Below, in pieces: positions 11,411-21,000 of a stretch of DNA of 64,000 nt. The notes beneath the pieces are model-generated. The model ran no database searches and was not told the origin of the DNA. It saw only the letters and a list, made by a program, of their open reading frames with translations. The stretch comes from Plecoglossus altivelis (lineage: Eukaryota; Chordata; Actinopteri; Osmeriformes; Plecoglossidae), in NCBI GenBank assembly GCA_036571765.1, contig BROE01000028.1, forward strand, positions 62,001 through 126,000, in the 5' to 3' direction. How positions within the stretch are numbered: the stretch's first letter is position 1; every line of letters starts with the position of its first letter. Both the position numbers and the translations under genes were made by a program.

Positions 11411-13988
11411 CTACAGCTCTGCAGCTGACTGACGTTTCCTGCGAAGCCGGTGGAACACGGAGCCCACGAAGGAGAGCGTTGCCATGGTGCCCAGTGTTAA
11501 ACATGTATACATGGCAATGGGCATCTCTGAGTAATACAAGAACAAAGATCAAAACCTAAGATAAGGACTTGGAATTACAGAGTTGATATGGTCATCTGAA
11601 ACCTACCTTCACCAGAACTCTGCTCCTCTTCCTGTTTTACTTCCACTCTCTGAGTGTCCACTAAGATTGTGTGGTACAAAGAACATATAAAACTAAATGC
11701 ATGTCAGCACAGCAATTCTACATAATACATCTGAAACCAGAAAGGAATGATGTGTGTCAGATCTATTTTGAGACATACAAAACCAAGAAGGTTTCATGTT
11801 GTTAGAAGAGATGGGATGCTCTGGGATGGAGTTGGGGTGAGGAGTGGCCCTCTGTAGAGGGACCCCCAGAGTCCTCCGAGATGGGGGAGTCGTCTGAGAT
11901 GGGGGAGTCGTCTGAGATGGGGGAGTCATATGAGATGGGGGAGTCGTCTGAGATGGGGGAGTCGTCTGAGATGGGGGAGTCGTCTGAGATGGGGAGGCCC
12001 AGGAGGACATGTCTGGGATTAGGGGGTTTCCTGCAGCAGAAAGGGAAGAGCATCTGTAATGAGATACAATATAGATGATCTGATAAGTGTTCCAGTGTCC
12101 CATAGAAAGAGCTGAGGGCTAAAAGATGAGAGTCTTGATAACAGAATGTTATTCTGTGGAGCAGCTGGTGACTCCTCTGTAGTACACTGCAACAGAGATG
12201 CTGTGATTTCTATGTGCAGTAAAATGAGTTAAACCTAACCCAAACTGTTCCTTGACTCCAACCATTTAAACTGTGCAGAGTTAAACAGTAAATACTGTGG
12301 AACGCCACACTTCTGCTCTTCCCATGTACATACAGAAAGTACAGAAGAAATGTGTTTGTTGTTTTGGGTAAGTGTCTAAACTATGAATGAATTGTGAAAG
12401 TAATAATTCTGACCCCACACAGTCGTGTCTCCTGCGGATACATTTGGTGCCTTGTCCCTCTTTGATCTCTCTGTCTCAGGGGTGGTGGTTGTCATGGAGA
12501 TGGTGGTTGTCATGCGGATAGTGGTTGTCACTGGGGTGGCGGTTGTTGCCGGAATGGTGGTTGTCATGGGAATGGTGGTTGTCGCGGGGATGGTGGTTGT
12601 CGCGGGGATGGTGGTTGTCGCGGGGATGGTGGTTGTCGCGGGGATGGTGGTTGTCGTGGGGGCTTCAGTCAATTAAAGATTTGAATTCAGAAGAATGTTA
12701 AGTTTTGGTTTGCAATGTAATCACTGAATCTCACTGACTGACATCATCAAATTTCACTGTGTGTAAGTTCCCAGTAAGCAAGCACTGAAGAAGTTTTGTT
12801 TGCCAACATGATGTTAGTTTCCTGAGTGTTAGAGTGTCTTGAAAGTCGGGGTGTCCTGAGTGTTAGCATGGACTGGGCAGCAGTGTAGCTCAACTACCTT
12901 TGAGATGCACAATCCTGCTGATGCTGTTGGTGAAAATCTGTGAATCCAGGGTTATGGAAGCATCACATCTATACTCCATGTCTCCCTTTCCCATCTGGTC
13001 TGCAGAGGAGTATGTGTAGTTCTGGAAACTTGTGGGGTCATCAGACTCAAAGATATTTGTTCTCAGCTCCAACATGCCATGAAATATCTTCATTTGGAAG
13101 TTTCCGGAGGAGATGTAGACCCCCAACAGTGTACAGCTGACCTGGAAGGGCTGACCAGACGCTGGGCTCTCTGGCTCAGTCTGCAAGACTGGCACGGGGA
13201 GATCTGGAGGTTGGAGGTGAATGTAAGTAAATCACCCAGACAGCACATCCTACTACACGACAGTACATCTGGCCAGTCAAACTCCTGACCTTGGAATCCT
13301 GGTTTTTGTTGTTTCCTGTTTATGCTGATACCACATGCACATTCCCAATGAAAGCAGTAGGTTCAATTCAACTGTTTACCTATTAATTTATTAATGAGTC
13401 AAAGGTGGACTTGTCCACAATAATGACCAATGATTTATTTTGTTTAGCATTTCGTGAAAAAGACTGGGCCATTGACAAGATAAAATTAAATATTTTAACT
13501 TGTACTTACTGTACACTATCAGCTTGGCAGTATCTTTGCTCCAGGGAAGGCAACCAGCTTCACAGATGTACTTTCCTTCGTGTTGGGGATTAATCTCTGC
13601 AAAGTGAAGACTTGTCTTGTTGTTGTCGGTTGTCTGTCTGGCGTCAACGTTGTCCAGCAGGACGAACCTGGGTCTGACTCCAGGACAACTTGTTTCACAG
13701 AACAGGGTCAGTTCACTCCCCACTTTGGCTACAACCCTTTTCGGACTGATGGTGACCCTCCTGGTGCTCAAAACAAAAACACCTGTGCAAATCCAGAGCA
13801 ATGTTTAGAACAAACAAGATGAAGTCAATCAACTGTGATAATAACACTTATAATAGTGGCCTTCACAAACTAAGATGGGGTGCATATATATGAACACACC
13901 CAACAGCTCCACCGCAAACACAGATTCAGAGTTCACCTGTCTGAGCCAGGAGAAGACAGAGGATGACAGGTCGGCTGTGTTGTCCCAT
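11411..13988 (-). CDS. Two-Ig-domain mucin-type membrane protein, MAdCAM-1/ICAM-like
   Basis: Seven exons join in frame to about 433 residues: 13937-13988 (signal peptide start), 13510-13782, 12898-13203, 12414-12662, 11779-12030, 11607-11660 and 11411-11526. Exon 1 gives a hydrophobic signal (MGQHSRPVILCLLLAQTG). Exon 2 is an Ig domain with paired cysteines (FCETSC and YICEAGC), the double-disulphide pattern of ICAM/VCAM/MAdCAM domain 1. Exon 3 is a second Ig domain (VSCTLLG to YRCDAS). Exon 4 is a TTTIPA mucin repeat. Exon 5 carries PPSQTT repeats. Exon 6 is acidic. Exon 7 gives a transmembrane helix and the tail HRLRRKRQSAAEL. Two Ig domains, mucin stalk and short tail is the MAdCAM-1 layout, implying an integrin ligand. 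That role is inference. The donors of exons 4 and 5 were chosen by phase and are the least certain part. Confidence 0.72.
11881..11995 (-). repeat. 18-bp coding repeat (PPSQTT) in the Ig-protein stalk
   Basis: Plus-strand unit 'gatgggggagtcgtctga' is repeated about six times. Read on the minus strand in the gene's frame it encodes Pro-Pro-Ser-Gln-Thr-Thr, a plausible O-glycosylated stalk. One copy varies to Ser-His-Met-Thr. An 18-bp unit keeps frame when copy number changes. Confidence 0.85.
12480..12662 (-). repeat. 18-bp coding mucin repeat (TTTIPA)
   Basis: Plus-strand unit 'gggatggtggttgtcgcg' and variants form about ten copies. They encode Thr-Thr-Thr-Ile-Pro-Ala/Met on the minus strand, inside exon 4 of the Ig-domain gene. 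Threonine and proline density is typical of a mucin-like stalk. The 3'-proximal copies (12480-12545) are more diverged than the 5' ones. Confidence 0.85.
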
Positions 13989-15530
13989 GGCGCTGGTACT
14001 GCAGGGATGTCCAGTCTGTACGGGACCAGCGTTTGTACTCAAGTACACCAATAGTCTGGGGGAGGGGCAAGGACACTTCAGCCACTCACATAGGAGAACC
14101 CAATCTATCATCTTCACCTAGGGTCACATGGCTTGCTTTCAGGAACTTTTCTGCATGTCTTGACTAACTTCGGTCAGCTCTGCCAAAGTCCCTAGGAACA
14201 TGAACCTGAAGCCAAGTGATAAACAGTGCAAGTGTCACGCAGCATACTAATATTTATTTACATAATTTTTGCTGTGAAGCATTAAGGTTCTTTAACAAAT
14301 TGATTATTAAATGCATAACAGCTTGGAGTCTTAAACATCAAAGCCCAAAGACTGACAACCCATGAAAATATTAATATTTAAGTGATATTATGGCAAAAGA
14401 TGGTCTATATTCAACGATAAAAAGCGAATATATTTGTAATTTTGATCATTCCGTTTTTTTAAACCATATTTTGGCATCATTGCTCATTAGAAGGTTGTTA
14501 AGGTGTGGTAAACGTTTGGCAAGTAGGCTCAGTTCCCATCATAACTATGTAGACAGATCATGTCCTGAAATGTATTTTTCCCCACTGATATTCAGTCCTG
14601 CCATAATAATGAATGTCCTGTGGGCTACTGTTATCACCTCAAGTAGAGTTCATAGGATGAGCTCAACAATGGGATGTCCCAGAGCAATCTGATGGGACTG
14701 CTCATGGGCAAATAAACACTGCTGGTGGACAATAACAGCACCAAGAGAGAAGCTGCAGACTAGACACAGGATGTGGAGCCGAGGTACAATCACACCAGCC
14801 AAGGAGAAGATCTGATGAGATCATTAGGATGAAGGCTATCCTTCAATGATGACGGTTACTCAATCTCCTACCTGCGTTGTGAAGACTGAAGGATGAAACA
14901 AGCCAGTGATATATCATTTTTTTACATTTGTACTGGAATAATCAGTAAATTATTTAGGAACAGAACACGTGTATGAAAAACTTTGATTAGCGGTCAAAAC
15001 ACTGTAGAAATAGCTGTAGCTTTATAATTGCTCCTTGTTTAAACCAGCTTGTTATGCAAAGGAAGGGTCAGAATACGAGCATGTTCCGTTTAATGTTGAG
15101 CCCTTAAGAAACATGTGACCATCCTGTTGTTCCAGAGAAGAGGCAGTTGTGTTATTTGAGGATCTGCGTGTCAGGGGTGGAGAACTCCAACCCTCAGTGC
15201 TTCCTTTCATCTACCAATCCCACATGAACAATTAAATAAAACCCTACGTAGCAGGATATCGTTATAAATCCATCATTCACAGCATGAGTGCTTCCTTTGA
15301 TGGCCTTTAAGCAAGCTCAGGCTTGCTGCTCGCTATCAAGCGTAAGTGTGTGTGAAACGCCGATATCAGCAGAGAGCGTGGCCTCTTCTGCTTCCTGTCT
15401 TTGTCTGCTGTCATTTCTGCTCCACAGATCGGGCCTGTTTAACGAGCAGTGACAGGGATGCACATGATTTATTACTCGGTTCAGAAATTGCTTGGAGGGA
15501 TGTCAATAAAAAATAAGTTCACTTAAAAAC
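13989..15530. other. Intergenic region between the Ig-domain gene and myo9b
   Basis: No exon or RNA gene is recognisable. The right part is AT-rich with short unique sequence. The promoter of the Ig-domain gene must lie just to the right of 13988. I see no clear core promoter motif. Confidence 0.4.
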
Positions 15531-15696
15531 AAAATCTCCTTTTATTATCTGTTGTTGTGTTTTTATCCATATCTAACATCCTGAAACGCTTGTGAGTAAA
15601 CCGTCCCTTTAAGGGTGAGAGTATGACAACACTGAAGTCCAGGGTAAGAGCTGGCCTCTATAGTCCTGTTACTGCAGCTCACGTCATTCACTCCCA

Positions 15697-15856
15697 GACA
15701 GCCAATCAGCATGTACTCCGTAAAACAGAACATCAGACAGCCAATCAGCATGTACTCCGTAATACAGAACATCAGACAGCCAATCAGCATGTACTCCGCA
15801 GGACAAAACATCAGACAGCCAATCAGCATGTACCCCGTAGGACAGAACATCAGACA
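15697..15856. repeat. 39-bp minisatellite with a CCAAT box in every unit
   Basis: Four copies begin at about 15697, 15736, 15775 and 15814. Each holds 'cagccaatcagcatgta', which contains AGCCAATCAG, a full match to the NF-Y consensus. The copies differ at a few positions (actccgtaa versus accccgtag). Confidence 0.85.
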
Positions 15857-16002
15857 GCAGTGGCAAAGAAGCCAGATTATGAAGATAAGGAGGGAGACAC
15901 ATCCATTAGTATTATATATGAACATGTTGGCGTAGCAGGCTGTGGAGAGCCACAGCACTCATCAATGACAACAGTGGGGAGGATTTGGGCCATGCATTGG
16001 TA

Positions 16003-16095
16003 CAGACCGCTAGCATGCTGCTAGCACTGCTAGCATGACATACACTAGGGCTAGCATGCTGCTAGCACTGCTAGCATGACATACACTAGGGCTAG
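16003..16095. repeat. About 42-bp direct repeat, two copies, rich in gctagc
   Basis: 'gctagcatgctgctagcact' followed by 'gctagcatgacatacactag' occurs twice in succession. GCTAGC and GCATGC are self-complementary, so the region can fold. Confidence 0.7.
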
Positions 16096-16189
16096 CAATG
16101 CCATTAGGGATGTCCTACGGCTGCTCCCATGTTCCCTTTGACAAGTGAAAGCTGGTCCTGTGTGGGTGGTAAGCTCTGAGAATGGGGAA

Positions 16190-16390
16190 GGGGTGAAGGT
16201 TAGGGGCAGGGAGTGGGGTAAGGTTAGGGGCAGGGAGTGGGGTAGGGTTAGGGGCAGGGACTGGGGTAGGGTTAGGGGCAGGGACTGGGGTAGGGGCAGG
16301 GACTGGGGTAGGATTAGGGGCAGGGACTGGGGTAGGGTTAGGGACAGGGACTGGGGTAGGGGCAGGGTCTGGGGTAGGGTTAGGGGGGTA
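16190..16390. repeat. GGGTTAGGGGCAGGGA(C/G)TGG minisatellite
   Basis: About ten copies of 'ggggtagggttaggggcagg' with variants form a G-rich strand. The open frame on the minus strand here encodes only Pro/Thr/Val repeats and is not a gene. Confidence 0.85.
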
Positions 16391-16984
16391 TAAAACAAGT
16401 ATGATCCATGAAGTCTGATAAGGCACCTCATCACCCTCCAGGCATGTGTATATGGGTCTTGTATACATGTGTCTGGAGTCAGTACATAAAACACATTAAA
16501 CATGAAAAATACAAATATTTAACTCCCCTCCTGTATTTATCAATGATTACAGGTAAAAGAACCTATGAGTTTGTACAATGGCAACATCCTGACCTGGCCC
16601 CTCAGGTAAACTAGGATAGAACAGAAAGGTGCAATAATCTGCAATGTTTCCACAGAAATACAAAAAAAAAACACTTTAAAAAAGGAAGAAAAAAAGTAAC
16701 ATTGCTCCAAGCAACCACAAAATCTGCTTTCATTATCTCTTTTTAAAATCCAACAATAACAATATATTAATAGTATAGAAAAAGTGCTAGGTGACATCAT
16801 ATCCTGTTTCTTGTATGTCTTTCATCATCAAGTCACGTGAGCGTATACAGAGTCCAGCGTGTCTGTGTGCTGTTACCATGACAATGTTGTTGAGGGTACA
16901 CAAGCCAAGCACTCCACCTCAACCTCCAGCCCAGCAGACAAGCTGCATGCTGCTCAGGGCTAGGTCTGGGTCTAAACCAAACCC

Positions 16985-17499
16985 CCTATGAGGGAGGTCT
17001 ATGGGGGGTCTGGAGGAGAGGTCTATGAGGGTGATCTATGAGGGAGGGCTGGATGGGAGGTCTATGAGGGTGGTCTATGATGGACGTCTGGAGGAGAGGT
17101 CTATGAGGGTAGTCTATGAGAGAGGTCTAGGGGGGTCTGGAGGAGAGGTCTATGAGGGTGGTCTATGAGGGAGGTCTGGAGGGAGGTCTATGAGGGAGGT
17201 CTATGACAGAGGTCTATGAGGGCGGTCTGGAGGAGAGGTCTATGACAGAGGTCTATGACAGAGGTCTATGACGGAGGTCTATGAGGGAGGTCTATGAGGG
17301 AGGTCTATGAGGGAGGTCTGGAGGGGAGGTCTATGACAGAGGTCTATGAGGGAGGTCTATGAGGGAGATCTATGACAGAGGTCTATGAGGGCGGTCTGGA
17401 GGAGAGGTCTATGACAGAGGTCTATGAGGGAGGTCTATGAGGGAGGTCTATGAGGGAGGTCTATGAGGGAGGTCTATGAGGGAGGTCTGGAGGAGAGGT
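16985..17499. repeat. GAGGTCTATGAGGGAG minisatellite abutting the myo9b stop
   Basis: More than 25 imperfect copies of 'gaggtctatgagggag', 'gaggtctatgacaga' and 'gaggtctggaggagag' run up to the myo9b stop codon. The stop (plus 'cta' 17500-17502) lies in the last unit. Confidence 0.85.
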
Positions 17500-18008
17500 C
17501 TATGGAGGAAAGTCTGGGTCTGAGTGTCGTCTGTGGGAGTAGCAAGGGGCCTGGAAGTCCGGGGCAGAGGAGGATGCTGGAGGCTGCTGCTCTCCGGAGT
17601 TCTTTATGTACACAGACTGGATGATGTCCTTGCGACGGCCTGGCTGCTCCCTCTTCCTCACCACCCCAAAGCCTCGGAGGCCGGGACCGCTGAGGGCAGA
17701 CCCTGAGGCTGGGGGCTGTCCTGGGGCTGAGGCTGGGGCAGGAGTAGAGGCTGGGCCTGGTGTACGGGGTTGGAGGAGAAGCTGGCGACGCTGCAGCTGG
17801 AGCCTGAAGGCAGAGCCAAATGGGGACGGGGAGTAGAGAGAGGAGGAGGAGAGAGAGGAGGAGAGAGAGGGAGGGGAGGAGGGGGGAGGAGAGGAGGGGG
17901 AAGAGGAGGGAGGAGAGGAGGCCCCACTGCAGGGCTGGAGCCTCAGGGACAGTTGTGAGGGCTTCAGAAGGGAAGCCAACTTAGCTCTCCTCAGCACTGA
18001 GCCTCCAC
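17500..18008 (-). CDS. myo9b: myo9b terminal coding exon (Pro/Ser-rich C terminus)
   Basis: An acceptor (ctgtccag) at 18009 opens a 509-base frame ending at the stop at 17500-17502. The product begins GGSVLRRAKLASLLKPSQL, then has a Pro/Ser-rich low-complexity stretch, and then a basic, conserved-looking end (VVRKREQPGRRKDIIQSVYI, and HRRHSDPDFPP last). The incoming phase requires one leftover base from the preceding exon. The link to exon 38, which leaves two, therefore needs at least one more exon between 18008 and 21405. Confidence 0.8.
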
Positions 18009-21000
18009 CTGGACAGAGAGAGAGAGGGCTGGTGGACAAACATCCTCTGGTGTCTAACAACACTATTCAACCATGGTCAATTACTGTCAGGTCAATAAAT
18101 ATTGGGACATCAACACAATTCGAACATTTTTGGCGCTATACACCACCACAATAGATTTCAAATGAAACGAACAAGATGTGCTTTACCTGCAGACTGTCAG
18201 CTTTAATTTGAGGGTGTTTACATCCAAATCAGGTGAACGGTGTAGGAATTACAACAGTTTGCATATGTGCCTCCCACTTGTTAAGGGACCAAAAGTAATG
18301 GGACAGAATAATAATCATATCAAATTTCCCTTTTTAATACTTAGTTGCAAATCCTTTGCAGTCAATTACTTAACCCTAGCCGTAACCTTAACCCTAACTT
18401 CAGTTTTGTCTTTAGCAAGTGAAATGCATGCTCAATCAGATTCAGGTCAGGTGATTGACTTGGCCATTGCATAACAGCCCACTTCTTTCCCTTCGAAAAC
18501 TCTTTGGTTGCTTTTGCAGTATGCTTTGGGTCATTGTCCATCTGCACTGTGAGGCGCCATCCAATTAGTTCTGAAGCATTTGGCTGAATATCAGAAGATA
18601 CTATTGCCTGAAACACTTCAGAATTCGTCCTGCTGCTTTTGTCAGCAGTCACATCATCAATAAAGACAAGAGGACCAGTTCCACGGCAGCCATACATGCC
18701 CACGCCATGACACTATCACCACCATGCTTCACTGATGAGGTGGTATGCTCAGGATCATAGGCAGTTCTTTTCCTTCTCCATACTCTTCTCTTCCCATCAT
18801 TCTGGTATTCTCTTGATTGTTGACTTTGACACACACACATGCTTCCTGGAGAGTGTTCTTGATCTGGCCAACTGTTGTGAAGGGTGTTTTCTTCACCAGG
18901 GAAAGAATTCTTCGGTCATCCACCACAGTTGTTTTCCGTGGTCTTCCAGGTCTTTTGGTGTTGCTGAGCTCACCGGTGCGTTCCTTCTTTTTAAGAATGC
19001 TCCAAACAGTTGTTTTGGCCACGCATAATGTTTTTACTATCTCTCTGATGGGTTTGTTTTGTTTTTTTTTCAGCCTAATGATGGCTTGCTTCAGCCTAAT
19101 GACGGCTTGCTTCACTGATAGTAACAGCTCTTTGGATCTCAACTTGATAGTTGACAGCAACAGATTCCAAATGCAAATGCACACTTGAATTGAACTCTGG
19201 ACCTTTTATCTGCTCATTGTAATTGGGATAATGAGGGAATAACACACACCTGGCCATGGAACAGCTGAGAAGCCATATGTCTTATTACTTTTGGTCCCTT
19301 AACAAGAGGGAGGCACATATGCAAACTATTGTAATTCCTACACCGTTCACCTGATTTGGATGTAAACACCCTCAAATTAAAGCTGACAATCTGCACATCT
19401 TGTTCGTTTCATTTGAAATCCATTGTGGTGGTGTATAGAGCCGAAAATGTTAGAATTGTGTTGATGTCTCAATATTTATGGACCTGACTATATTTACATT
19501 TACTACACACATACAGACCATCTATCCACTTTCCCACCAACATACAAAACTCCCCCACATATGCTTCCTTTGACATAGACACACACCTCGAGTGATGGTC
19601 CCGCAGGAGGGTTAGAGAGCAGCAGACACCTTCACCAGCGCGCCAGGACCTGCACCACACACAGCCCAGGCAGGGTGAGAACCAGGCAGAGGGCTGAGAA
19701 ACCCAGGGAGGGCGGACCCGAGGAGGGGGGGCCCAGAGAGGCGATAACAGGGGAGGGAGAGCGTTTGGACGAGGGAGGAGACGTTTAGATTTGAGGTGAG
19801 GGAAGGGGGCTGCGAGTAGCATACAGCGAAGAAGGACTTGACCTTCAGCTCAGAGCCCTTGAGCACGCTTCCTCCAGAAGGCTTCTCCAGGAGGCTGGAT
19901 TACAGGCGGCGTTCCAGATTTTCAATATTTTTCTGCGCTGGTCAGTATAAACCACGCTGCCTCCAGCTCGTGGCAGTCTGTCAGGCCCAGGTCATCTCTA
20001 GCGGTGGACATGAGTAATCTAGTATCATCAGTGCTGTTTCGTCTTATGGAACCTACTTCATTCATGTTGCGGCTCAGCTAAGACAAGTACATGTATGCAT
20101 ACACAATTGAGGAGAGTGTGGGGTAACGCCCAGGCAGTGGGACCTGAGGGCAGTGTGGGGGTTGGAGCAGAATGTGCGCGCAGGCAATGTACGGAGAGGC
20201 TCTAGTGTTTCCATTTGAGTGACAGGAGATGAGGCAGAGTAACACGGATGAGGGCAGATGTGGCGGAGGGCAGTGTCGAGGGCAGTAGGTGCCGGAGTTA
20301 GCACGTGGGGGAAGGCAGCCTGCGGGGTTAGCGTGGCGGCGGTCTAGCATGGTGAAGGCAGTGTGGGGGTGAGTTGGTCAGCTTTTTAGAGTGAGATCAG
20401 TAAGTCTGGGGAGCGGCAGGGTTTTGTGTGGGGGAGGCAGCCGTTAAGGGCAGCAGTGGCCTATTCGAGTAGTATTGACAGCAGACGTAAGAACAGCGGG
20501 GGCATGCAGTACGTGGGAAGGAGGCAGCACGGGGAAGGAGGGCAGCGTGTGATGAGCGTGGAAGAGGCAGCTATGGCACTGAGTTCCTTTGGAGAGGGCT
20601 GTAGGAAGGTCAGACAGACCGGGGAGAGAGCAGAGAGAGTGGGGGGGGGAGCTAGGGAAGGAATAAGCATGGGGGAGAGCATGCGCGGGGGCAAGAGGGC
20701 AGCGTTAGGGGGGGCATGTGAGTTCGCGCGAGCTCAGTAGGGCGTGAAGGCAGTGGGGGAACGTCAGCGTGAGGGGATGGATAACGAATATTGGGACGAG
20801 GTAGCAGGTGCGGGGCTGAAAATAAGGAGGGCAGAGTGGCGAGGCAGAGTAGGCCGGAACGGGGAGGACAGCGTGAGGGGCAGCGTGAGGGGAGCAGGGC
20901 AGCGTGAGGTGCAAAGGGGGGGCAGCGTTGAAGGGGATGCGGCAGAGTGGGTTTGCTGAGGGCAGAGTGGAGGGGAATAAAAGAGCAGTTTGGCAGTGTG

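Larger units (their letters stand above)
15530..17499 (-). other. myo9b: Candidate myo9b 3' UTR with repeats and AATAAA
   Basis: After the myo9b stop codon the first strong AATAAA that I noticed on the minus strand is at 15541-15546 (plus 'tttatt'). If it is used, the 3' UTR is about 2 kb and contains the minisatellites listed below. This is positional inference; earlier non-canonical signals are possible. Confidence 0.35.

Noticed and set aside
12425..12676. Plus-strand Val/Met-rich open frame
   Set aside because: Antisense of the mucin repeat of the Ig-domain gene, whose minus-strand exons join in phase.
18362..19184. Functional transposase gene
   Set aside because: The N-terminal and catalytic parts are in different frames with stops between them; it is a dead element.
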